Shown here: piece by piece, positions 1-8,385 of the stretch
Layout: every line of letters starts with the position of its first letter
Numbering within the stretch: position 1 is the first letter of the stretch
Source of the DNA: Acanthamoeba sp. SK_2022b
Taxonomy: Eukaryota; Discosea; Longamoebia; Acanthamoebidae
Assembly (NCBI GenBank): GCA_027943245.1
Contig: JANDJZ010001205.1
Coordinates: 1 to 10,808, forward strand
Direction: 5' to 3'
Length of the DNA: 10,808 nucleotides
The notes under the pieces: model-generated
Seen by the model: the letters and a program-made list of their open reading frames with translations, nothing else
The model's database searches: none
What the model was told of the DNA's origin: nothing
Program-made: the position numbers and the translations under genes

Positions 1-557
1 TTCGTCCATCTCGGGCGCAGGGGGGCCGTCCGATAGAGACGAAGGCGCCGGTGCTGGCGGCCCGCTGAGGCCCGGTATGAGTGCGGCGCTGCTGCGTCCC
101 CACACGGCCACGCACGTGAGCGCCAAGAGGCCAGCACCAACACCACCACCACCACCACCACCACACGGTGTCGGGCAACGGAACGCACGGTGGGGCGGCG
201 ACGATGGCGTGAAGGCGAGAAGCAGTCACGGGAACACGGCACACGATGACAGAGGTATTCTTGGGCACCAGAGCAGAGTCCTCCTTGTACACTGTTGTTT
301 TTTTGCAACGGAATAAAAATTAAAAATAATGATAAATAAAAATAAAAAGAGAAACAAAAGCTGGATTGTTTTTTTTGTATCACACCACCTTCGCTGGTCT
401 GCGCGTTCGTGATGTGGAGGTCAAAATTCTCGATGCTTTTGATCAACTTTTTCTGTTCCACTATGGCTCGTTTCAAATCGCCAACTGAGATGTAGGAGCC
501 ATCGAAATTGATTGTCGAGAAGTCCTTGGCGGACTTGAATTTATAGTGCACACTCAT
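1..557 (-). CDS. RBBP6: RBBP6/Mpe1-like DWNN-domain protein, 5' part, spliced, truncated by window edge
   Basis: Two minus-strand exons join to give an N-terminal DWNN domain, the ubiquitin-like fold that starts RBBP6 (animals), PQT3 (plants) and Mpe1 (yeast). Exon 1 is 557-389: ATG at 557-555, starting MSVHYKFKSAKDF, with ISVGDLKRAIVE and LHITNAQTSE further on. Exon 2 starts at 291 and reads VYKEDSALVPKNTSVIV then CRVPV. The order 'YKF...FDG.YIS..DLK...NAQT...Y.ED.ALVPKN.SVIV.R.P' is the family signature over about 80 residues. The GT donor is at 388-387 and the AG acceptor at 293-292 (phase 1; the junction codon is Val). Family members are nuclear RING-type ubiquitin ligases and/or subunits of the pre-mRNA cleavage and polyadenylation machinery; the zinc knuckle and RING would lie beyond the left edge. 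After about position 230 the splice structure is unresolved. The frame stays open to the edge but crosses a (TGG)7 tract read as Trp, so a further intron is likely. Another frame near the edge reads a Pro-rich linker (PGLSGPPAPAPSS). Confidence 0.85.
   Translation of the reverse strand, partial: MSVHYKFKSAKDFSTINFDGSYISVGDLKRAIVEQKKLIKSIENFDLHITNAQTSEGGVIQKKQSSFCFSFYFYLSLFLIFIPLQKNNSVQGGLCSGAQEYLCHRVPCSRDCFSPSRHRRRPTVRSVARHRVVVVVVVVLVLASWRSRAWPCGDAAAPHSYRASAGRQHRRLRLYRTAPLRPRWT
292..388 (-). other. Intron 1 of the RBBP6-like gene (97 bp)
   Basis: On the minus strand it begins GTGGTGTGAT and ends in an A/T-rich stretch then AACAACAG. It is much more A/T-rich than the exons (runs of A/T at 300-345). 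Removing it restores the conserved NAQT..VYKEDSALVPKN continuity, which is the main support. The AATAAA-like strings seen here on the plus strand are therefore probably intronic rather than polyadenylation signals. Confidence 0.75.
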
Positions 558-645
558 TCCATACACCCACGGCCTTGCTCCTCCGCTCGGGCGGGCCTCT
601 TCGCACAAAGGAGGCCTTGCAAGAAATGGAGGAGGAAAGTGTTTT

Positions 646-1035
646 CTATTGACCGGGCACACCAGAGGGCGGGGGCTTCTTCTTCCCGGAAGAGAAGACG
701 GGCTTGACCACCCGCGTATGCAGCCACAAGGCGGCCTTGGCGAAGAGAGGCAGCTTCCAAAGGTGGAAGCCCAGCACGCTCCACTGCGGCATTATCAGGG
801 AGAGGGCGCCGAAGAGGAGACCAGCGAGCACGTGGTGGCGGAGCGTAGCGCCCTCGCGGGCGATACGCCTCTCCGTGGCGTACACGTTGATGGCGGTCAC
901 TGCCGCTAGTAGCAGCATAGCTCCGAGAGACCATCGCCATCCAAACTCCAACGCAATGTAGATGTAAGCGCCAACAAACACCACCCACGCATAAGCTTGA
1001 GGCACAAGGTCTCCTCCATCCTTGGCTTGCGTCAT
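646..1035 (-). CDS. Small hydrophobic multi-pass membrane protein, unrecognised
   Basis: An uninterrupted 129-codon minus-strand frame from ATG at 1035 to TAG at 648-646. Visible features: hydrophobic segments at about residues 15-33 (AYAWVVFVGAYIYIALEF), 35-50 (SLGAMLLLAAVTAINVY) and 67-84 (VLAGLLFGALSLIMPQW), a weaker one near 85-107, and a basic, Pro-rich tail (SSGKKKPPPSG). This is the pattern of a small ER or organelle membrane protein. The helix spacing and the polar tail faintly recall TMEM208/SND2 (DUF788), but I do not see a diagnostic motif and do not name it. Just upstream on the minus strand is a pyrimidine-rich run ending in CAG (about 1060-1038), a plausible splice acceptor, so the ATG may not be the true start and an upstream exon may exist. 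Its stop lies 88 bp before the RBBP6-like ATG on the same strand. Confidence 0.55.
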   Translation of the reverse strand: MTQAKDGGDLVPQAYAWVVFVGAYIYIALEFGWRWSLGAMLLLAAVTAINVYATERRIAREGATLRHHVLAGLLFGALSLIMPQWSVLGFHLWKLPLFAKAALWLHTRVVKPVFSSGKKKPPPSGVPGQ

Positions 1036-1039
1036 GCCT

Positions 1040-1895
1040 GGGCTTACAAGGAGAGAAAGATCAAAAATTATTATCTAAATACAAGCAGAGGCATTAAAAT
1101 TTGCGATTGGCGTGTAAAAGAAACCGTGGTCTTTGTGTTAGTACGGACAGAGCACAATCACAACCATAACAGCAACTGGCTGCTGATCATCTCTTTCTTC
1201 CTGTAGCAGCAACATACTGCTTTGCTCCTACTTCAAGTGTCCAGCAAACAAGTGGTCCCCACAGTTTTGACCAAGGTTCTTGGTTCATTGGCTGGAGGAT
1301 GTCCATGGCAGATAAGGGCTCAACACGACCTCCACACACTGCCCTCTAGCCCCAGTACCACTACTCAACTTTGCTGTGGTCCTGGCAGGAGAGGCCATAA
1401 GACCAGTGCTACCCCTAGGTCATCAGATAGCTCACCTGCCCAGTTAACAGTTATATAAGTGTCTATTCTGGGTACTGTTGTGGAGTGGTGGTACCAAGGT
1501 ATCAGCCTGACATCTAGGAACTTCCAACCACCTGGTTTCTTGACCAAGCTGTAGTTCCATCTGCATGTGGGCAGATAAATGCACAGCCACCCTTAGAAAA
1601 CTGTAGTACCACCCCAGCTAAACATTCAAGTGAGCCAATCTGGCCATGGTAGGTCCAATGTTGGCCTGAAGTTGGCTCTGCAATCCACCTGGCATTGGTG
1701 AGGATGGTCCAAGTGGCAGCCTGAAAAGCCTCCTCAGGGCACTCAAGTGACATGGCGTTGAACACACTTGTGGTGACACTATTCCTAATTGTTGCCTGTA
1801 GCCCCTGTGAGGGTCATCTCTAGAGAGGGTCATCTCCAAAATTCGGTTCTCACCGTAAAATGATCATCCACATTGGAGAATTAAGCAAGGAGCTT
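1040..1895. other. Intergenic region without a recognisable gene
   Basis: Moderate GC sequence between the divergent membrane-protein gene (minus) and GT61 gene (plus). Several 60-83 codon frames occur on both strands, but they overlap one another, differ in frame and carry no recognisable motif. I see no clear transposon ends. A short direct repeat, GAGGGTCATCTC, occurs at 1809-1820 and 1825-1836. The stretch presumably holds both promoters and any 5' untranslated exons. Confidence 0.4.
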
Positions 1896-1899
1896 CCTT

Positions 1900-1906
1900 T
1901 TATAAC
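1900..1906 (+). promoter_or_regulatory. TATA-like box upstream of the GT61 gene
   Basis: TTATAAC, about 75 bp before the GT61 start codon, followed by a T-rich run (1912-1935). Position and composition fit a core promoter, but one short motif in A/T-rich sequence is weak evidence. Confidence 0.2.
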
Positions 1907-1980
1907 TCACCCTTTTTTTAGAGCTCGGTTTTTTCTGCTGCGGGGGAGGAGGTGGCCGACTCCTCTATCGCAGGGAGGAG

Positions 1981-3807
1981 ATGGCCGATGACCAGCACAG
2001 GCTCCGCTGCGGCCTGTGCTCTCTCCTCTGGCGACTCTACGACCTCCTGCCTGCGGTCATCTTTATCGCCGGCGTGCTTGCCGTTACTACCAGCCAAGGT
2101 TGGGGATTTAACTTTGAAGTCGGGGAACAAGACGACAGCCAGGATGATGACAGCTGTTCATTGGTGAGTTCTTGCGCTTCCCTTCGCACCTTCATAATAA
2201 TAATGATGGCGCACGGTGCCACCAGAATCATCATCGGCCTTTTGAGCATCAGCTCTTGCACCCAACTGCAACACTGGTGGAGCAGGTGATGCTACACACG
2301 AACAACGCTGGTGGCAAAGTGCACGTGCGGCGACTGACCTGGCCAAACCTGACGGACAACCACGATTCGATGGAGCTGTGTCACTACAAGGGCATCTGCG
2401 TCGCTCCTCGCTCGTCGACCAAGGACCCGGTGCACTTCTTCCTCGCCGCAGACGTCGACGAGGAAGAGGCACCCAAAGAGGTGGTCACAGGCTTCAAGAG
2501 GTGCCTCAGTTACTCTAGGGACAAGAACCACACGCTCGGATACAGGGATCTGGGGAACTACACAGGGCACCTGAGGTGGGTCGATGGGCATACTTGGGGC
2601 ATCGTGAAGAGTGAGGCGGGCAACCACCCGGCATCGTGGCTTGGTGCCCTGGGAAGGTTGCTTGCCGCTGCGGCAAGCGCTGCAGACCTCTTTGCACAGC
2701 ATGGCGTGACTGCGCTGAGCTTCTTTGCGAATCTCCAGGTGCGTCCGGGTTCAAACACCACACCTTGACCCACGGGCTGACGGTCTGCCTGCCCTTTCTC
2801 TCTCTCTCTCTCTCTCACACACACTCTCTCTCACTATGCAGCTCTTCGATGAGACACTGCTCCCCAACGGATGGGCGCAGTTCGTGATGCAAACGCACAG
2901 CCAAGCCGCGCGGGAGGCTCTGTCAGGCGGAGCGTACGCATCGCTCTTCGACCCGTCTCTGTCCGCCTCTGGCCGGCAACACCGGAGATCCTCCCGCCAG
3001 CCGGGGTGGGCCGATGAATCGGGCCTCTTCCTCCAGCCGAGCGGCTCGGCACGCCCAGAGCAGGCGCTTGTGTGCTTCGAGAGCTTGTGGATGGCGACGG
3101 GCCGGTACTACCATTCCCCGGACCTCGCCGCCTACTACCGCAAGTTGGCGTACACTTCGCTCGGGCTGCCGCTGACGCGGCGGCGAGCGTGCGGCGTGGG
3201 GCAGCTGCAGACGGTTATCCTCGTGCGGGAGAGACCGCTGTGGAACGCCGACGAGATCGCCGCCCTCATGACCGAGCACGGCCTGCGCGTGCAGTACGCG
3301 CGATTGGACGAGCACACGCCCTACCAGGTGCAGATCGACCTGTTTGCCAACACCGACATCCTCGTCTCTGTGCACGGGAGCCACCTCCACAACCAAGCAT
3401 ACATGCAGCCCGACAGCGCGCTCATCGAGATCTTCCCGCATTTTCATTACCACACGGAGCAGCGCAAGCTCGCATGGTTGACTGGCGTCTGGCTCATCCA
3501 GATGCAGGACCAGCCACTCCCACCGCAGAATGTTATCGAGATGAGAGGCATCAACTACATGGCCCTCTATAACAAGACGCTGGAACTCCAGAAGAACTAT
3601 ACGACGGTGGCTGCCTGCATAGAATCGCCTGGATGTCGGTGCGTCACTTCCCCCCCTCGATGTAGAGAGCACGAGCTAAAAATTGGTGAATGCAGCATCC
3701 CTCATCGCACTCTTGGCGCTTATGCGGATATGGCCCAGTTCAAGACAGTCATTGAGGAGGTTGTTTCGAAACTCACCAACACGCCAGAGTGCCTCAAGGA
3801 GGAGTGA
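1981..3807 (+). CDS. GT61-family glycosyltransferase (POMGNT2/EOGT-like), three exons, 544 residues
   Basis: Exons 1981-2163, 2253-2738 and 2842-3807 join in phase 0 to a predicted 544-residue protein. The ATG at 1981 is the first in frame after a stop at 1903 and has a good context (GAGATGG). Residues 1-21 are short and basic, 22-38 form a membrane anchor (LLPAVIFIAGVLAVT), and the rest is lumenal: type II topology typical of ER/Golgi transferases. Sequons include NLT (93), NHT (153), NYT (163), NKT (467) and NYT (475). The C-terminal half carries the DUF563/GT61 core: QTVILVRER (345-353), DLFANTDILVSVHG (389-402), then L...Y.QP.SALIEIFP (405-422). This closely parallels POMGNT2 ('LVSMHGAQL...ATVVELFP'). 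GT61 enzymes transfer GlcNAc or xylose from UDP-sugars; the substrate here cannot be deduced. Oddities: HGSHLHN replaces the common HGA.LTN, and a Cys-rich stretch (482-507) coincides with a block that differs in the duplicated copy. The acceptor of exon 2 could instead be at 2284-2285, removing 11 residues in frame. Confidence 0.85.
2164..2252 (+). other. Intron 1 of the GT61 gene (89 bp)
   Basis: Consensus donor GTGAGT at 2164; acceptor CATCAG ending at 2252. It joins the membrane-anchor exon in phase 0 to the lumenal exon. A second acceptor ending at 2285 (GAGCAG) would also keep the frame. Confidence 0.7.
2739..2841 (+). other. Intron 2 of the GT61 gene (103 bp) with a (CT)n pyrimidine tract
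   Basis: Donor CAG|GTGCGT at 2739; acceptor TATGCAG ending at 2841 after a long CT/CA dinucleotide tract (about 2797-2834). Removing it fuses ...SFFANLQ to LFDETLLPNGW in phase 0. Reading through it gives a stop at 2766 in the exon 2 frame. Confidence 0.85.
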
Positions 3808-4258
3808 CGTTCACATGCGATCGCTTGTGGTTTTGGTCGCTCCTGACGGTGCCTGTCACCTGCTTCACCTGGAGGTGGACGTAGCAACAACAACATTCGT
3901 GGAATTGATTTGAGTGGTTGTTGGCAAGGATAACAGCTCCTTTGAGCTTGTTATTGATGAACTCTTGCTGAATCTTAAGAAAGTGCCTGTCCTAGATCTT
4001 GGATGAGTTCTTCAATGTCCAGGTCAGTGGGGTAGAACTGGCCACATGAGATGACCTGGACATTGAACAAGTCCATCCACAGGAATCCGCCTTCAACTGG
4101 TCCAGTGAGGTTGAACTCAGCTGCCAGGCAACGCCAGGTCATCAGGTTGCCCAGTGTGTGTCCATTTCTTGTGGACGTGATGTAGAATGTGGATGTTGTG
4201 GAGGAGCAGAGGATACACTTCTTGACCTTGTTGTAGAGCTGGTCCTGGCTGATGGCAG
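3405..4258. repeat. Parental copy of a duplicated block (GT61 3' end plus convergent unknown frame)
   Basis: This block, from codon ~412 of the GT61 gene through the convergent minus-strand frame, is matched in the same orientation by 5662-~6300. Matching parts are 3405-~3870 with 5662-~6130 and ~4135-4257 with ~6168-6291. About 108 bp (about 3672-3780) is identical by eye. The intact GT61 reading frame marks this copy as the parent. Confidence 0.85.
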
Positions 4259-4262
4259 AGTG
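3975..4262 (-). CDS. Unrecognised 95-codon open frame, probable 3' exon of a convergent gene or gene remnant
   Basis: Between two in-frame stops (4265-4263 and 3977-3975) the minus strand is open for 95 codons without its own convincing start. It reads like real protein: YNKVKKCILCSS, TFYITSTRNGHTLGNLMTW, VEGGFLWMDLF, then FYPTDLDIEELIQDLGQALS and a stop. A part of the same protein recurs in the second copy (6174-6368), with extra upstream residues and an in-frame 12 bp deletion, which supports a genuine ancestral coding sequence. Protein similarity between the copies ends exactly at the edge of repeat B (near 4258), so B either lies in an intron (a candidate acceptor ATCAG sits there) or interrupts the gene. 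I do not recognise the family. It is tail-to-tail with the GT61 gene, 167 bp between stops. Confidence 0.45.
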   Translation of the reverse strand, partial: HSAISQDQLYNKVKKCILCSSTTSTFYITSTRNGHTLGNLMTWRCLAAEFNLTGPVEGGFLWMDLFNVQVISCGQFYPTDLDIEELIQDLGQALS

Positions 4263-4269
4263 TTACAAT

Positions 4270-4856
<587 letters not shown>

Positions 4857-5660
4857 AATGTTGGTGTGGGGTTGTTGTGGTCTTGTTGTAGGGCTGTGGT
4901 GTTTAGGTATTGGGGTAGGGTTGTGGTGGTGTTATGATGGTGTTATAGTGGTTTGGTGTGGTGATGTGGTGATGTTGTGATGGTGATGTTGTGGTGTGGC
5001 CCAGTAGTGGTGATGTTGTGTTAGTGTGGTAGAGATGGTGTAGTGGTTGGTGACATGGTGGTGTGGGAGTGTAGTGGCAATGTGGGGTTGGTGTTATTGT
5101 GGTTATGCTGTGGTGTTGTGGTAATGTTGTGGTGGTGATTGTATTGTGTTATGGTGATGTTGGTGCTGTGGTGTTTGTGTGGTTATATTCTGGTGTTGTA
5201 GTGGTGTTGTGGTTACGCTGTGATGTTGTGGTGTTGTGGTGAGGTGGTGGTGGTGCTGTTGTGGTGGTGTGGTGGTATTGTAGTGATGTTGTGGTGTGGT
5301 GTGGTGGTGTTGTGGTGGTGGTGGTGGTGATGGTGGTGATGTTGTGGTGAAGTGGTGATGTGGTGATGGTGTGCTGGTGTGTTATAATGGTGATGGTGTT
5401 GTGGTGATGATGTGGTGGTGTTGAGGTGGAGTTGTGGTGGGTGGTTTGATGTTGTGGTTGTGTAGTGGTGGTGTTGGCGTGTCATGTGGTGTGGCTGTGG
5501 TGTTGTGATGATATGGTTGGTGGTGTTGTGGTGTTGTGGTGATGTTGTGGTTGTGTTGTAGTGTTGTAGTGCCATGTTGTTTTGGTTTTGTTGTGGTGGT
5601 GTTGTGGTGATGTTGATGTGATGTTGTGGTGATGTAATGTTGTTGTGGTGTGGTGATGTT
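4857..5660 (+). repeat. Degenerate GT-rich satellite block 1
   Basis: About 800 bp of irregular TGTTGTGGTG / GATGTTGTGGTG-like units, nearly all G and T on the plus strand with occasional A and C. No fixed period; internal units vary by 2-3 bp. Long minus-strand frames rich in His, Thr, Asn and Gln arise from the composition. The block ends sharply at about 5661, where gene-derived sequence resumes. Confidence 0.9.
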
Positions 5661-5661
5661 A

Positions 5662-6069
5662 CAGCCCAACAGCACGCTCATTGAGATCTTCCCGCATTTT
5701 CATTACCATGTGGAGCAGCCCACGCTCACAAGGTTGACTGGCGTCTCTGGCTCATCCAGATGCAGTACCAGCCACTCCCACCGCAGGATGTTAATGAGAT
5801 GAGAGGCATTGACTTCATGGCCCTCTATAACAAGACGCTGGAACTCCAGAAGAACTATACGATGGTGGCTGCCTGCTTGCTAGCACGTGGATGTTGGTGT
5901 GTCATCCCCACTCCCTCTAGGATGTAGAGAGCATGAGCTAAAAATTGGTGAATGCAGCATCCCTCATCGCACTCTTGGCGCTTATGCGGATATGGCCCAG
6001 TTCAAGACAGTCATTGAGGAGGTTGTTTCGAAACTCACCAACATGGCAGAGTGCCTCAATGGGGAATGA
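5662..6069 (+). pseudogene. Truncated, frameshifted second copy of the GT61 gene 3' end
   Basis: Matches 3405-3807 of the intact gene, beginning abruptly at codon ~412 after the GT-rich satellite, so the anchor, stem and HG motif are missing. A 2 bp insertion (GTCTCTGG versus GTCTGG, about 5735) shifts the frame. A net 4 bp gain in the Cys-rich block (about 5895-5925) shifts it back after an in-frame TAG in the intervening frame. The last ~45 codons (REHELKIGECSIPHRTLG onward) are almost identical to the parent and end in the same TGA, with TPECLKEE changed to MAECLNGE. It cannot encode the enzyme. Confidence 0.85.
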
Positions 6070-6173
6070 CGTTCACAAGATCGCTTTTGGTTGCCCCTTG
6101 GGTTTAACGCTGTCACCTGCACTTCACCTGGTGTCTGTCGCCCCCCCACCCAACACCCCACCACACAGGTTCA

Positions 6174-6368
6174 TCAGGTTGCCCAGATGGGTACCAGTGT
6201 GTGCCCATTTCTTGTGGACGTGATGTAGAATGTGGATGTTGTGGAGGAGCAGAGGATACACTTGTAGAGCTGGTCCTGGCTGATGGCATAGCAGTTCTTG
6301 TAAAGTGTCGCAAGGACAAAATGACAGTAGAAGTCCTTGCCCTTCCTTTGAGTGGTGATGTAGGTCAT
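6174..6368 (-). pseudogene. Partial second copy of the unknown convergent frame
   Basis: A minus-strand 64-codon frame whose central part (YAISQDQLY, CILCSSTTSTFYITSTRNGHTL) repeats the frame at 3975-4262. It lacks the 3' half: after GHTL it runs into VPIWAT and stops. It is missing 12 bp (NKVK) present in the other copy. It extends further 5', with MTYITTQRKGKDFYCHFVLATLYKN, sequence replaced by repeat B in the parental copy, so each copy keeps a piece the other has lost. The family is unknown. Confidence 0.5.
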
Positions 6369-6440
6369 GATGTGGTTGTGTTATGATGAAATCACATCAG
6401 TGCTGGCTTTAATTGTACTGGGACACACAAATATCTCCCT

Positions 6441-6697
6441 CACACATGGTTCGCTGTGATTTTAATTGGTACACCCACCTCAATGGGTGTATTTTGTTGG
6501 TTCCACTCTACCTTTCCATTTTTGCCACTTCCCCACTTCTCCACTGCACCCTCCTGCACCCACCTGGATGTCTGTTGAGCTCCTCTCTCCTATCTTTGTC
6601 ATTTTATGTGCCCACCCACGTCTGTCCTGCCCACGCCTGGCCTTGCTGCCTGTACAGCTGGACTGGCCAGTCCTCTGAGAGACAGCCAGAGAGTGCT
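6441..6697 (-). repeat. Repeat element B, right (inverted) copy
   Basis: Reverse complement of 4270-4547, starting CACACATGGTTCGC and ending CCAGAGAGTGCT. It shares the GACTGGCCAGTCC palindrome. Differences by eye are scattered substitutions plus a ~20 bp length difference. Where the left copy opens into 95 bp of (TG)n, this copy has only a few CA units before unique sequence. Confidence 0.8.
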
Positions 6698-6917
6698 GTG
6701 GAGCCTTGGAACGTGGCCATTGCATGGCCTGTGCCCTTGTGTCATGGGGTACTTGTGTATGCCACCCCCTGGCCGCTGCTCTGTTGACAAGATACATGTA
6801 CCACGTGATTATTCCCTGGCTGGAATGCCCCCTACAGGCCCACCTTTGTCATGTTGAGTGCCCCCAGTGGCCAGGGGGCCATTGTAGCTTGCCTGGCTTC
6901 CTACTGTTCTTGTCCTG
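6698..6917. other. Unique spacer with no recognisable gene
   Basis: Ordinary-complexity sequence between inverted repeat B and the CA-rich satellite. Short overlapping frames are present in all phases, none with recognisable content. Confidence 0.4.
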
Positions 6918-7556
6918 AAAAACATAACCACAACATCACACCACCATCCCCACAACACCACAACAACACCACTACACATTACGACATTGCTACAACACCA
7001 CAGAATCAGCACCACACCACCACAACACCGCCACACCAACACCAACACCAACACCAACACCAACAACACCTCACTGCAAACACCACAACATCACCTCACC
7101 ACAACACCACACACCAACACCAGAACATCACAACAGCACCACCACATCACTACAACATCACTACAACACCATACCAACAAAACAATACCACTCCACTACA
7201 ACACCACACTATCACAACACCACAACATCCCCACACCACAACAAGACCACCACAACATCACACCCTCACCACATTACAACACCATCACAACACCACCATC
7301 ACAACACCACAACACCACAACTACACCACAACATCACCACAAAACACAACATCATCACAACGCCACACTATCGTTACAACTACAACAACACAGCAACACT
7401 ACAATTATGCCAACATCACAACACCACCAACGGCACAATAACATCATAATACCACAACAACACCAAACAACACCAACACAACACAACAACATCAGCACAA
7501 CACCATATCACTACCATCACCAGCACCACAACACCACCACAACAACACCATCACTG
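6918..7556 (-). repeat. Degenerate satellite, CA-rich polarity (block 2)
   Basis: Plus strand is almost entirely C and A with sporadic T: units such as CACCACAACA and CACAACATCAC, with a local (ACACCA)n run around 7036-7062. Its complement is the same family as the GT-rich block at 4857-5660. Open frames of 190+ codons reflect the rarity of stop codons in C/A-rich sequence. Confidence 0.9.
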
Positions 7557-8028
7557 GTGATATGGTAGTGATGTGGTAGTAAGTGGTGCTTCTGTGGTGT
7601 TTTTGTGGTGGTGTGGTGGTGATGTTGTGGTGGTTGTGGGGCGGCATTGTGGTGTTGTGGTTGTGTGGTATGTTAGTGGTGTTGTGCTGGTGTTGTGGTG
7701 TTTTGATGGGGTTGTAGGTGATGTGTAGTTGTGTTTTGATGGGGTTGTAGGTGGTGTTGTGATGTGTAGTTGTGTTGTAGTCGTGGCGTAGAGGTGTTGT
7801 GGTGCTGTTGTGCTGGTGTTGTGGATGTATGTGGTGATGTTGTTGAGGTGTTGTTGTAGTGGTATTGTGGAATTGTTGTGGTGTTGTTGTGGTGGGGTTG
7901 TGGTGATGTAGAGTTATGTTGCTGTTGGGGTGTTGTGGAGTACGTGGTGATGGTGTTGTGTTGATATGATGGTGTTGTGGTGGTGTGTGGTGGTGTTGTG
8001 GTGATGTTTTGGTGGTGTTGTGGTGTTA
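7557..8028 (+). repeat. Degenerate satellite, GT-rich polarity (block 3)
   Basis: Strand polarity flips from CA to GT at about 7556. It includes a local higher-order repeat: TTTTGATGGGGTTGTAGGTG at 7701-7720 recurs at 7734-7753, and ATGTGTAGTTGTGTT recurs near 7721 and 7762. Confidence 0.9.
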
Positions 8029-8220
8029 GCCACACAATCACCAACCACACAACACTATCACACCATCACCACAACACCACAACGACATCACCCAACACAA
8101 CAACACAACATCACCAAAACACCACCACAACAACACCATAACACCCCTGACCACCACCTGACCACTGGACAACCTTGCCTGACCACCACCTTAAGACCAC
8201 CCACAACCCCACAACCACAG
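8029..8220 (-). repeat. Degenerate satellite, CA-rich polarity (block 4)
   Basis: Polarity returns to CA at about 8029 and the block grades into slightly more complex sequence (GACCACC units around 8148-8200) before the unique island. Confidence 0.85.
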
Positions 8221-8385
8221 ACACATCTCCTGCCCAGCCCTCCCATGTGTCAGTTGTCTGCGTTCCCTGACTGTCGTGCCGGATTTGCAGGAGGGAAAGG
8301 GGGTAAGGCAGGTAAAACAGGCTCTTCTTCATCCTTTGAGAAGTTTGCTAATAAACTCCTGTTTGTATGACTCAAGCGAGTAATA
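8221..8385 (+). other. Unique island inside the satellite, possible gene-fragment remnant
   Basis: About 165 bp of normal complexity. It contains a splice-acceptor-like string (CTGAC...GGATTTGCAG, ending 8290), then codons 8287-8322 reading AGGKGGKAGKTG, which resembles the N-terminal tail of histone H2A.Z. The frame continues SSSSFEKFANKLLFV to TGA at 8368, with no histone fold, and an AATAAA at 8350-8355. Good donor-like strings (GGTAAG, GGTAAA) also occur. It may be an exon remnant, or coincidence in a short Gly/Lys-rich reading. Confidence 0.25.

Noticed and set aside
77..316. 79-codon plus-strand frame with a Pro7 run
   Set aside because: It lies antisense to the RBBP6-like exon 2, whose DWNN signature is recognisable; the Pro run is the complement of (TGG)7.
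300..345. AATAAA-like polyadenylation signals on the plus strand
   Set aside because: They fall inside the A/T-rich intron of the minus-strand RBBP6-like gene, and no plus-strand gene ends there.
554..988. 144-codon minus-strand frame overlapping the membrane-protein frame
   Set aside because: It is Arg/Gly/Pro/Ala-rich in an alternative phase, with no hydrophobic pattern or motif; the 646-1035 frame is far more protein-like.
1222..1839. Overlapping 60-83 codon frames in the intergenic region
   Set aside because: They conflict with one another in strand and phase and contain nothing recognisable.
2923..3672. 249-codon minus-strand frame and 166-codon plus-strand frame (3072-3572) within GT61 exon 3
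   Set aside because: Shadows of a GC-rich coding exon; the GT61 motifs are in the 2842-3807 frame.
6851..7568. Open frames of 193-196 codons rich in His/Thr/Asn/Gln (and similar ones at 5213-5681, 7673-8050, 8504-9137, 9109-9754 and 9588-10427)
   Set aside because: The C/A-rich strand of the satellite rarely forms stop codons, so several overlapping frames stay open at once. There is no start context, domain or codon bias independent of the repeat.
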